Assembly (NCBI GenBank): GCA_003165135.1
Contig: PLSN01000482.1
Span: forward strand, 1 to 5,743
DNA from: Bacteroidota bacterium
GTDB taxonomy: Bacteria; Bacteroidota; Bacteroidia; Chitinophagales; LD1
Length of the DNA: 5,743 nt
Direction: 5' to 3'
Of this stretch, positions 1 to 5,602 are shown one piece after another (the stretch's first letter is position 1; each line of letters opens with the position of its first letter). Below the pieces are notes generated by a model. That model searched no databases. It was not told the DNA's origin and saw only the letters and a program-made list of their open reading frames with translations. Position numbers and translations under genes: made by a program.

Positions 1-1047
1 CAGCGGACGGTCACCATACTGCTCACGGTCTACATATGCCTTGATAGCGAATGGATCTGTAGGACGGCCCATGTCTATCGGCGGGTTGATACTGGCGCGT
101 ATAGGTATCATGATATAAGACATATAGCCTATGTACATGAAAGTCACGCAAAGGAAACCAAGGTTCCACCAGCGTTTTTTGTTGACGAACTGTGTATAGT
201 AGATACCAGCTATCAGAAATGAGGCAAACAATATAATATAAACAAAAGCACCACTCCAGAATGGCATGCCGAGAGAATTGACAAAGAACTTATCAAAAGC
301 TCCCATGAAGGTCTGTGTATAAGAGATCACAAACTTCATCGCAAAGCCGAGGATGATAAAGCCGATGGCATTTGACAGCAGGAAGCCGATGATCGTAGGG
401 TTAGGATAGCGTTTGTAGTAATAAACCAGTGCTATGAATGGCAGCGCGAGGAGGCTGAGCAGGTGTACACCTATTGACAAACCTACCATATAGGCTATCA
501 ATACCAGCCAGCGGTCAGCGTATTTATCTTCTTTATCATCTATGCTGTCCCACTTCATGATGGCCCATACGATAAAGCCCATAAAGAACTGGCTCAATGC
601 ATATACCTCACCCTCTACCGCCGAGAACCACATCGAATCGAGGAATGTAGCACAGGTAGCAGCTATGATTCCGGCACCTACTACCATTGTGATATTAGCG
701 GTAGTGTAGTCAGTCTCTTTGTTTTTGAAAAACACTTTGCCGGCGAGGTGAGTGGTGGTCCAGTAGATGAACATCATGGCAAATGCCGTACTGAGGCCGG
801 ACATAAAGTTGACCATGATAGCGACGCGTGAAGTGTCGCCGAAAGCAAACAGGGTAAATATACGTCCTATCATGACGAAAAGCGGGGCGCCCGGAGAGTG
901 CGGCACCTGTAGCCTCCAGCAGCAGGGTACGAACTCCCCGCAGTCCCAGAAACTACCACTAGACTCGAGGGTCATGGCATAAACTACCGTAGCAAACAAT
1001 AGCACGATCCAACCTGCTATGTTATTGATCTTCTTGTATCTTTCCAT
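1..1047 (-). CDS. DUF2723 family membrane glycosyltransferase (protein O-mannosyltransferase-like), N-terminal part
   Basis: Reading the minus strand from the ATG at 1047 gives 349 uninterrupted codons running off the left edge, so the C-terminal part is missing; family members are usually much longer (around 1000 residues, from memory). The N-terminus is a membrane helix (about residues 10-28), followed by the family signature FWDCGEF (33-39) and PHSPGAPL (49-56), then further hydrophobic helices and a second conserved motif, VEGEVYALS (144-152). D35 and E38 lie in the first loop after helix 1, where GT-C/PMT enzymes carry their catalytic acidic residues; that these two are catalytic here is inference. 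The family is thought to transfer a sugar from a lipid carrier on the periplasmic face of the inner membrane. The first ATG after the AT-rich upstream region gives a natural membrane-protein start (MERYKKINNI). No Shine-Dalgarno is visible, as is usual in Bacteroidota. Family assignment is strong; substrate is unknown. Confidence 0.9.
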   Translation of the reverse strand, partial: MERYKKINNIAGWIVLLFATVVYAMTLESSGSFWDCGEFVPCCWRLQVPHSPGAPLFVMIGRIFTLFAFGDTSRVAIMVNFMSGLSTAFAMMFIYWTTTHLAGKVFFKNKETDYTTANITMVVGAGIIAATCATFLDSMWFSAVEGEVYALSQFFMGFIVWAIMKWDSIDDKEDKYADRWLVLIAYMVGLSIGVHLLSLLALPFIALVYYYKRYPNPTIIGFLLSNAIGFIILGFAMKFVISYTQTFMGAFDKFFVNSLGMPFWSGAFVYIILFASFLIAGIYYTQFVNKKRWWNLGFLCVTFMYIGYMSYIMIPIRASINPPIDMGRPTDPFAIKAYVDREQYGDRPL

Positions 1048-1093
1048 TCTTTATTTTTTGAGGGCCTGACAGATTTCGGGACAGGCGGCTGCT

Positions 1094-1128
1094 AAAATAT
1101 ACAAATTGACTTATTCTCACGAGAAAAA
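1094..1128 (-). promoter_or_regulatory. possible promoter of the DUF2723 gene
   Basis: On the minus strand TATATTTT (1101-1094) matches TAnnTTTG except for the last base. A T-rich TTTTTC lies about 21 bp upstream, near 1123-1128, in place of the -33 TTTG. The predicted transcription start near 1087 would leave a leader of about 40 nt. Both boxes are imperfect. Confidence 0.35.
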
Positions 1129-1175
1129 TAGTAAATACCCCCGGTTTTAAGGATATTTTAAGTGTGGGAGTAGGT

Positions 1176-1194
1176 CTGCCAGAGGCAGATAAAT
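1176..1194. repeat. miniature hairpin segment 1 inside copy A
   Basis: CTGCCAGAGGCAGATAAAT is present in copy A but absent from copy B, where the flanks GTAGGT and CCGTAG are directly joined (junction 1268/1269). With the preceding T it forms the stem TCTGCC (1175-1180), loop AGA, GGCAGA (1184-1189). It aligns closely with the second inserted segment at 1227-1246. The boundary is ambiguous by the dinucleotide TC, found on both sides. Confidence 0.75.
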
Positions 1195-1226
1195 CCGTAG
1201 AAGCAAACCCGCAGGCCAGCCTTCAT

Positions 1227-1246
1227 CCGCCATAGGCGGACAAGTT
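1227..1246. repeat. miniature hairpin segment 2 inside copy A
   Basis: CCGCCATAGGCGGACAAGTT is present in copy A but absent from copy B, where CTTCAT and CTACGGACAGC are directly joined (junction 1300/1301). With the preceding T it forms the perfect stem TCCGCC (1226-1231), loop ATA, GGCGGA (1235-1240), followed by a short A-rich tail. It shares the pattern CYGCCAKAGGCRGAYAA with segment 1 and has the same T/C flanks. Confidence 0.75.
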
Positions 1247-1262
1247 CTACGGACAGCTTTGT

Positions 1263-1311
1263 GTAGGTCCGTAGAAGCAAACCCACATCCCACCCTTCAT
1301 CTACGGACAGC
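1263..1311. repeat. palindromic intergenic repeat, short copy B
   Basis: This 49-bp copy lies directly after copy A. GTCCGTAGA (1267-1275) is the exact reverse complement of TCTACGGAC (1300-1308), giving a 9-bp stem with a 24-nt loop. It lacks both hairpin segments of copy A. The first 17 bases from TCCGTAGAA and the final CCTTCAT/CTACGGACAGC are identical between copies; only the nine-base middle differs strongly. Confidence 0.8.
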
Positions 1312-1445
1312 ATTTATTATTTTTGTTCTACGTCGAGCGGGATTCATGGTATCTATCATAAATATATATACACAATACATGAAAACAAAATTTACATTGT
1401 TAAATTAAACAATCTATTTGTTGTGCCGATAGGAGCTGCTATAGT

Positions 1446-1478
1446 TTTTTGATTATTAGTCATAATTTGCTATATTTG
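1446..1478 (+). promoter_or_regulatory. near-consensus Bacteroidota promoter with no gene directly downstream
   Basis: TTTTTG ending at 1451 is followed, after a 19-bp spacer, by TATATTTG (1471-1478), which matches the Bacteroidota consensus TTTG-N19-21-TAnnTTTG fully. Transcription would start near 1483-1485. The next plus-strand gene starts about 340 bases later and has its own -7 box, so this promoter either makes a non-coding RNA or adds a long leader to the response-regulator mRNA. Confidence 0.6.
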
Positions 1479-1635
1479 TATTCCATAAATGAAATAAGCA
1501 AATTATTTTTCATTATGCATATTGTTAAATATAATTTTATATTTTCAAATATGTAAGAATATTGATAAAGAGCAAAGTGTCTTTTTCGGAAAAAGGGGGG
1601 TTAAGGTGGTAAAAAAGGAAAATTTCTAATACATA

Positions 1636-1682
1636 AGTGAAAAAATAGTGAATTAGAGAATAACGACGAAAGAATAGTGAAA
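1636..1682 (+). promoter_or_regulatory. repeated AGTGAA words, possible response-regulator binding site
   Basis: AGTGA(A) occurs at 1636, 1647 and 1676. The first two are 11 bp apart, the spacing at which OmpR/PhoB-family dimers bind direct repeats; the third is 29 bp further on and out of register. The adjacent downstream gene encodes such a regulator, so autoregulation is conceivable. The tract is purine-rich, so chance repetition is quite possible. Confidence 0.25.
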
Positions 1683-1721
1683 TGCCAACAAATACGGAGA
1701 AATAATTCAGGCAGTGGGGGA

Positions 1722-1745
1722 CATAAAGCCGCCCGCGGGCTTATG
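1722..1745 (+). terminator. hairpin before the response-regulator promoter, possible terminator
   Basis: CATAA-A-GCC (1722-1730) pairs with GGC-TTATG (1738-1745), eight base pairs with one bulged A and a GC-rich loop; an alternative fold uses the perfect palindrome GCCCGCGGGC (1731-1740). The following bases are AT-rich but lack a clean T run, so termination is uncertain. Its position would suit ending a transcript from the promoter at 1446-1478. Confidence 0.4.
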
Positions 1746-1800
1746 CTATATTTATTTATATCATTCCATTATTGTTAACTTTAACTTTACATCCAGACGG

Positions 1801-1808
1801 TACTTTTG
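1801..1808 (+). promoter_or_regulatory. -7 box of the response-regulator gene
   Basis: TACTTTTG matches TAnnTTTG exactly. No clear TTTG lies 19-21 bp upstream; that region carries a short 6-bp tandem, TTAACTTTAACTTTAC (1775-1790). The predicted transcription start near 1813-1815 leaves a leader of only about 12-18 nt before the ATGs at 1826 and 1832, which argues against any translation start upstream of 1826. Confidence 0.5.
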
Positions 1809-1825
1809 CGCTAAATAGTTTCAGC

Positions 1826-2506
1826 ATGGAAATGAATGATTTTAAAATACTGCTCGTCGATGATGAGCAGGATGTACTGGAGTTTATGAAGTACAATCTG
1901 GAGAAGGAAGGTTTCTGGGTATATACTGCTATCAATGGCGCAGACGGTATACAGCTGGCCAAAAAAGTAAAACCGCACCTGATCGTTCTCGACCTGATGA
2001 TGCCGGTCAAGGATGGCATCACTACTTGCCGCGAGCTGAGGTCAATGGATGAATTTAAACACACACTGATAACATTCCTGACGGCCCGCGATGAGGACTA
2101 CTCACAGATAGCAGGCTTCGAATCGGGGGCTGACGACTATATCACCAAGCCGATCAAACCAAAGGTCTTTATCAGCCGTATCAATGCGCTATTCCGCAGG
2201 CTGGAGGAGAAAAATACTGCCAAGAACATCAAGATAGGAAACATCGAGATCGACAAGGAAAAATATATCGTGGTCAAAGACGGCAAAGAGATCACCCTGC
2301 CGCGCAAGGAGTTTGAACTGCTCGGCCTGCTGGTGTCTAAACCGGGACGTGTATTCAAACGTGAGGAGATACTCAATAAAGTATGGGGAAATGATACGAT
2401 AGTAGGCGATAGAACGATAGATGTGCACATCCGTAAACTACGTGAGAAGATCGGAGAGGAACTTTTTAAGACCATCAAAGGAATAGGGTATAAGTTTGAT
2501 GCGTAA
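1826..2506 (+). CDS. OmpR/PhoB-family two-component response regulator
   Basis: The 226-residue product has an N-terminal receiver domain (about 5-122) and a C-terminal winged-helix DNA-binding domain (about 130-225). Receiver landmarks are all present: acidic pair D12-D13, phosphoacceptor D56 in VLDLMMP, T86, Y105 and K108 in DDYITKP. The effector domain shows the OmpR/PhoB hallmarks LPRKEFELLGLLVSKPGRVF, then VGDRTIDVHIRKLREKIG and GIGYKF, so phosphorylation by a histidine kinase should control DNA binding. The frame is open back to a TTG at 1772, but the -7 box at 1801-1808 lies inside that extension and residues before ATG 1826 do not resemble the family; ATG 1832 (MNDFKILLVDD) is equally acceptable. 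No kinase gene is adjacent: the left neighbour is a divergent glycosyltransferase and the right neighbour a convergent MORN protein. Target genes are unknown. Confidence 0.95.
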   Translation: MEMNDFKILLVDDEQDVLEFMKYNLEKEGFWVYTAINGADGIQLAKKVKPHLIVLDLMMPVKDGITTCRELRSMDEFKHTLITFLTARDEDYSQIAGFESGADDYITKPIKPKVFISRINALFRRLEEKNTAKNIKIGNIEIDKEKYIVVKDGKEITLPRKEFELLGLLVSKPGRVFKREEILNKVWGNDTIVGDRTIDVHIRKLREKIGEELFKTIKGIGYKFDA

Positions 2507-2510
2507 AAAA

Positions 2511-2576
2511 TAGACATGAGTATTGAGACATGAGAAATGAGACGAATGATCTCTAGTCTATTAACTATTGTCTGAT
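2511..2576. repeat. degenerate GACATGAGA repeats in the convergent gap
   Basis: The 70-bp gap between the two converging genes holds TAGACATGAG (2511-2520), GAGACATGAGA (2525-2535) and AATGAGAC (2536-2543), then a pyrimidine-rich arm containing TCTAGTCTA (2552-2560) and TTGTCTGA. TAGAC (2511-2515) pairs with GTCTA (2556-2560), and AGACA (2512-2516) with TGTCT (2569-2573). The purine arm followed by its rough complement could fold and act as a weak two-way terminator, but the stems are short and scattered. Confidence 0.4.
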
Positions 2577-3431
2577 TTATTTCCCGGTTTCCTGACCCAT
2601 CGAGTACATTTTGACCACGGCTTCACCCTCTTTGGGTTTTAGTGTTCCTTCGCCCTGACGTTTGTTGGCCTTCCACGAACCGACGAACGTATCTCCATCC
2701 GCCCAGGTGAATTTGCCTTTGCCATCCATGAGCCCGTTAGCAAATTCGCCTTCATAGACATCACCATTGGCATAATAAAATGTACCTGCTCCGCTTCGTT
2801 TATTATTGACAAACTGACCGACGTACTTATCGCCATTAGTGAAATACATGACACCTGTGCCTGCCTTCTGATCATCAGCGAAAGTGCCTTCGTATATCTT
2901 GCCGTCTCTGTAGTAGTATTTGCCCAGGCCGCTTCTTTTGCCATTGATCAGTTCGCCTTCGTATCGCTCACCATTGGAATATTTGCAGATGCCTTTGCCT
3001 GTCACCTGGCCGTTCTGGACGGTGCCTGTATATTCATCGCCATTGGCATATCGGTACACACCTTCGCCGTTCATTTTATCATTGAGAAACTCACCTGTGA
3101 AAATATCCCCGTTAGCAAAGTAGTAAATGCCTTTGCCATTGCGCTGGTCATCTTGCCATTTGCCATCATAACGGTCGCCATTCGGGAATGTAGCTTTGCC
3201 AAATCCATTGCGAAGATCATGTGCCCAGTTGCCTTTGTATGTTTCTCCGCTCTCCAGCGTAGCAAATCCGAAACCGGTACGCATGCCATTAGCATCATAG
3301 CCGCCGTCAAAGGAGCCATTGACATATTTGAAATCTGCATGGCTGACCTGAGGCTTGTCCTCTGATCCGCTTTGAGCATGTACCAAGGTAAAACAAGCCG
3401 ATATACTGATAAATAAAACGATCTTTTTCAT
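2577..3431 (-). CDS. secreted MORN-repeat protein
   Basis: The 284-residue product starts with a signal peptide (MKK, hydrophobic 4-17, likely signal peptidase I cleavage after VHA19, leaving mature Q20). After a short linker it is almost wholly MORN repeats: one divergent copy (about 41-64), nine in strict 23-residue register (65-271; consensus Y.G.F.n..rnG.G.y.y.nGd), and a short tail. MORN repeats form an elongated beta-hairpin sheet, usually a scaffold or a lipid/protein-binding surface; no catalytic domain is present, so the job is unknown, and a periplasmic or surface location is inferred. The start was chosen because it gives a complete signal peptide; ATGs at 3443 and 3476 are in frame but add a polar extension. 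ISAC (10-13) loosely fits a lipobox, but a hydrophobic stretch after the Cys makes a lipoprotein less likely. It diverges from the flippase gene, with 162 bp between the starts. Confidence 0.88.
   Translation of the reverse strand: MKKIVLFISISACFTLVHAQSGSEDKPQVSHADFKYVNGSFDGGYDANGMRTGFGFATLESGETYKGNWAHDLRNGFGKATFPNGDRYDGKWQDDQRNGKGIYYFANGDIFTGEFLNDKMNGEGVYRYANGDEYTGTVQNGQVTGKGICKYSNGERYEGELINGKRSGLGKYYYRDGKIYEGTFADDQKAGTGVMYFTNGDKYVGQFVNNKRSGAGTFYYANGDVYEGEFANGLMDGKGKFTWADGDTFVGSWKANKRQGEGTLKPKEGEAVVKMYSMGQETGK
2619..3311 (-). repeat. 69-bp coding tandem array (MORN repeats)
   Basis: Nine perfect-length 69-bp units (3239-2619) encode MORN repeats 2-10, preceded by a 72-bp divergent unit (3311-3240). 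No indel breaks the 23-codon register. On the plus strand the words ttcgccatt/tcaccattg and gcctttgcc recur at this period. Units are diverged in DNA, so the array looks old rather than recently expanded. Confidence 0.85.
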
Positions 3432-3560
3432 TGTATAAGACATAGCGTTATATAAACGGGGATATGCTGAAATCATCTCCTTTTCACAAAATAAAGGATC
3501 GTTTCAGTCTCTGTACCGCAGCTAATTTGAAAACCCTAAATAAGAGCGGCATAATTTCCC

Positions 3561-3568
3561 CATATTTG
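3561..3568 (+). promoter_or_regulatory. likely -7 box of the flippase operon
   Basis: CATATTTG differs from TAnnTTTG-type boxes at the first base and lies 25 nt before the flippase TTG start, predicting a leader of about 20 nt. TTTG at 3526-3529 is too far upstream (31 bp) to be its -33 partner, though it sits 22 bp from a poorer box, TAATTTCC (3552-3559). The divergent MORN gene shares this intergenic region; no convincing promoter was found for it. Confidence 0.4.
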
Positions 3569-3593
3569 TTTACGAAAAAAGCCTAAGTAAGTT

Positions 3594-5072
3594 TTGAATC
3601 CACTCAAAAAATTAGCCTCCCAAACTGCCATTTATGGTATGAGCAGTATCGTAGGCCGCTTCCTCAATTACCTGCTAGTCCCCATTTATACGCGGGTATT
3701 CGACCGGGCGCAGTATGGCGAAGTGTCTGAGTTTTATGCTTATACAGGCTTCCTGACCGTGCTGCTGACCTTTGGTATGGAGACCGGTTATTTCCGTTTT
3801 AGCAAGACCGAAGATGAAAACAAGACCTACTCCACGACGCTTATTTTTCTATCGATCGTGTCGGCGACTTTCGGTTTATTAACGTTTTTGTTTTCTCCTA
3901 AGCTGGGATCGGTGCTACACTATGGTGATCACCTGGAGTACTTTGGTTGGTTTGGACTGATATTGGCATTTGATACTATTGGTGCTATTCCGTTCGCACG
4001 TCTGCGCAATGAGAACAAGGCTGTCAACTTTGCAGGTATCAAGGTCACAGAGATCCTGGTCAATATCGGGCTGAACATATTCTTTATCGTGATCTGCAGA
4101 AGTGCTTTTGACAAAGATCCCAACTCATTTTTTGGAAAGTTTTACAGCCCCGCTATCGGGATCGGATATGTGTTTATTTCTAATCTCGCTGCCAGTGCGG
4201 TCAAATTGGTTTTGCTCTCGCCACAGCTCAGAGGCATAACGTATGGATTTGATGCGGCTATTTTTCGCAAGATACTCAGCTATTCACTCCCGATGGTCAT
4301 CATCGGACTGGCAGGAGTGACCAATGAGATGCTCGACAGGGCCATGCTGCCGCACTTTCTGACAGGTACCATAGAGCAAAACCGGGAACAAACCGGGATA
4401 TATGGAGGCTGCTACAAGATGAGCATATTAATGTCATTGTTCATACAGGCATTTCGCTTTGCGGCAGAGCCGTTTTTCTTTGCCCATGCAGCCAAAGATG
4501 GCTCGCGAAAGACCATTGCCGATGTGATGACCTGGTTTGTGATCTTTTGTTGCTTCATCTATCTGATGGTGACGCTTTATATAGATTTCTTCGCACGGTT
4601 TGTCGGCCCGGGTTTCCGCGTAGGGCTACCGATCGTGCCGATACTCTTACTCGCGAATTTATTTCTCGGTGTCTATGTCAATCTCTCAGTGTGGTACAAA
4701 CTCACTGACCGCACCATGATGGGTGCCTATGTCTCTATAGGCGGAGCGATCGTCACTATAGTGCTGAATATACTCTGGATACCGACCATGGGCTATATGG
4801 GTTCGGCATGGGCTACGCTGATATGCTATGGGCTCATGGCCTTGGTGTCGTATGTGCTTGGGCAGAAGTATTATCCAGTGCCGTATGAAGCGCTCAAGGT
4901 ATGCGCCTATATAGCCTTAGTAGTCATTTTATATTTGGTATTCGCTCATGCTACCGAAGGACTGACACATATCATCAAGTATCTCTCTGCTACTGTATTT
5001 ATGATATTGTTTACGATTTTCGTATATATAGTAGATGGCAAAAGCCTGCCGAAACTGCTGAGAGGAAACTAG
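3594..5072 (+). CDS. oligosaccharide flippase / polysaccharide biosynthesis membrane protein (Wzx-like)
   Basis: The 492-residue product is hydrophobic throughout, with about 12-14 predicted membrane helices separated by short basic loops, as in the MATE/Wzx (MOP) exporter superfamily. It would flip lipid-linked sugar repeat units across the inner membrane for surface polysaccharide or glycoprotein assembly; the actual substrate is unknown. Family-like features are the N-terminal [20 protein letters not shown] with a following YG, the charged motif FRFAAEP (287-293) in the middle of the protein, and a C-terminal half with the [19 protein letters not shown] pattern. An in-frame TAA at 3588-3590 means the only start giving the conserved N-terminus [15 protein letters not shown] is TTG at 3594; the next ATG (residue 16) would cut into it. 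It is the first gene of a plus-strand cluster with dut and rfaE2, whose heptose product fits envelope glycan synthesis. Family call is firm. Confidence 0.9.
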   Translation: MNPLKKLASQTAIYGMSSIVGRFLNYLLVPIYTRVFDRAQYGEVSEFYAYTGFLTVLLTFGMETGYFRFSKTEDENKTYSTTLIFLSIVSATFGLLTFLFSPKLGSVLHYGDHLEYFGWFGLILAFDTIGAIPFARLRNENKAVNFAGIKVTEILVNIGLNIFFIVICRSAFDKDPNSFFGKFYSPAIGIGYVFISNLAASAVKLVLLSPQLRGITYGFDAAIFRKILSYSLPMVIIGLAGVTNEMLDRAMLPHFLTGTIEQNREQTGIYGGCYKMSILMSLFIQAFRFAAEPFFFAHAAKDGSRKTIADVMTWFVIFCCFIYLMVTLYIDFFARFVGPGFRVGLPIVPILLLANLFLGVYVNLSVWYKLTDRTMMGAYVSIGGAIVTIVLNILWIPTMGYMGSAWATLICYGLMALVSYVLGQKYYPVPYEALKVCAYIALVVILYLVFAHATEGLTHIIKYLSATVFMILFTIFVYIVDGKSLPKLLRGN

Positions 5073-5074
5073 AC

Positions 5075-5104
5075 TTTTCTGCTTCGACTAAAAGTATATA
5101 TTTG
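5075..5104 (+). promoter_or_regulatory. promoter immediately before dut
   Basis: TATATTTG (5097-5104) is a perfect TAnnTTTG box. TTTT at 5075-5078 is a partial -33 element with an 18-bp spacer. Transcription would start at about 5109-5111, at or just before the dut ATG at 5111. Confidence 0.5.
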
Positions 5105-5110
5105 CCGACC

Positions 5111-5545
5111 ATGCAGATCCATATTATCAATCAATCTAATAATCCACTGCCCGCATATGAGACCGCAGGCTCAGCCGGTATGGACATTCGCGCGTATATT
5201 GATGCGGATGTGCTGTTGAAGCCTATGGAGAGGAAACTGATACCTACGGGACTGTTCATTGAATTGCCGGATGGGTATGAGGCGCAACTGAGACCACGCA
5301 GTGGCATGGCATTCAAACATGGACTCACGCTACCTAATACACCCGCGACCATCGATAGCGATTATCGAGGCGAGATAAAAGTAGCAGTGATAAATCTATC
5401 GGAGCAGGAGTTTACTATAAAGAATGGTGACCGCATAGCACAGATGGTCATAGCTAAATATGAAAAAGCAAGCTGGGCATTGACGGATTCACTCTCTGAA
5501 ACTCAAAGAGGCGAAGGTGGTTTCGGTCATACCGGGAAACAATGA
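5111..5545 (+). CDS. dut: dUTP diphosphatase (trimeric dUTPase)
   Basis: The 144-residue product has the length and all five motifs of the homotrimeric dUTPase family: [10 protein letters not shown] (19-28), PRSGMA (62-67), [12 protein letters not shown] (80-91), GDRIAQMV (106-113) and the C-terminal [10 protein letters not shown] (133-142). It hydrolyses dUTP to dUMP and pyrophosphate, keeping uracil out of DNA and supplying dTMP synthesis in the cytoplasm. D82 is the expected general base and Y85 the residue that excludes ribose, by position relative to E. coli D90 and Y93 (family knowledge). The residue before TID is Ala79 where Gly is common. The frame is open far upstream into the flippase gene, but homology begins at ATG 5111, which follows the flippase stop by 38 bp and a perfect -7 box by six. 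It may be read both from the flippase transcript and from its own promoter. Confidence 0.97.
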   Translation: MQIHIINQSNNPLPAYETAGSAGMDIRAYIDADVLLKPMERKLIPTGLFIELPDGYEAQLRPRSGMAFKHGLTLPNTPATIDSDYRGEIKVAVINLSEQEFTIKNGDRIAQMVIAKYEKASWALTDSLSETQRGEGGFGHTGKQ

Positions 5546-5553
5546 ATACCAAA

Positions 5554-5587
5554 TTTTTTGAACTTTCGTTAGATAATAATACCTGAA
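5554..5587 (+). promoter_or_regulatory. weak candidate promoter before rfaE2
   Basis: TTTTTTG (5554-5560) is a good -33 element, and after 19 bp comes TACCTGAA (5580-5587), which keeps only part of TAnnTTTG. The predicted start near 5592 would give an 11-nt leader before GTG 5603. Read-through from dut, 57 bp upstream, is the simpler source of transcript. Confidence 0.25.
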
Positions 5588-5602
5588 TAAACTACCATCA
5601 CA

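Larger units (their letters stand above)
1170..1257. repeat. palindromic intergenic repeat, long copy A
   Basis: This 88-bp copy has the same backbone as the 49-bp copy at 1263-1311: GTAGGT, then CCGTAGAAGCAAACCC, nine variable bases, CCTTCAT and CTACGGACAGC. It is longer by exactly 39 bp because of two extra hairpin segments, at 1176-1194 and 1227-1246. TCCGTAGAA (1194-1202) is the exact reverse complement of TTCTACGGA (1245-1253), so the unit can fold into a 9-bp stem enclosing the second small hairpin. It resembles REP/MITE-type dispersed intergenic repeats; whether it recurs in the genome cannot be judged here. Confidence 0.8.
1312..1721. other. AT-rich and purine-rich non-coding stretch
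   Basis: No open reading frame with coding character was found on either strand. The left part is very AT-rich and contains the inverted repeat ATTGTT (1396-1401)/AACAAT (1408-1413), which could be an operator, and the promoter at 1446-1478. The right part (about 1590-1720) is strongly purine-biased on the plus strand, with a short palindrome CTTTTT-CGG-AAAAAG (1581-1595) and repeated AGTGAA words. It may hold a small RNA, a long leader or regulatory sites for the response regulator; nothing in the sequence settles which. Confidence 0.5.

Noticed and set aside
767..982. Plus-strand open frame of 71 codons
   Set aside because: It lies wholly antisense to the well-supported DUF2723 gene and has no recognisable family character.
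1170..1311. CRISPR array
   Set aside because: Only two units, of unequal length, with no regular spacers and no cas genes in the window.
1515..1556. 13-codon micro-frame (MHIVKYNFIFSNM) downstream of the 1446-1478 promoter
   Set aside because: Too short, composed of AT-rich codons as expected by chance, and with no ribosome-binding signal.
1581..1595. CTTTTT-CGG-AAAAAG palindrome as a terminator
   Set aside because: The stem is A/T only and is followed by a run of G, not T.
1772..1825. Upstream TTG extension of the response regulator
   Set aside because: It adds 18 residues unlike the family and would place the perfect -7 box inside the coding region.
1756..2517. Minus-strand open frames across the response regulator
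   Set aside because: Antisense to a gene with complete receiver and winged-helix motifs; their translations show no domain.
3393..3404. Lipobox ISAC making the MORN protein a lipoprotein
   Set aside because: The hydrophobic core before the Cys is short, and the hydrophobic segment continues past it to a good VHA/Q signal peptidase I site; not fully excluded.
3432..3476. Longer MORN-protein start at 3476, preceded by GGAG
   Set aside because: GGAG abuts the ATG with no spacing, and the extension puts a polar tail before an otherwise complete signal peptide.
4901..5110. Upstream extension of the dut frame
   Set aside because: It overlaps the end of the flippase in another frame and shows no dUTPase similarity; the homologous region begins at ATG 5111.
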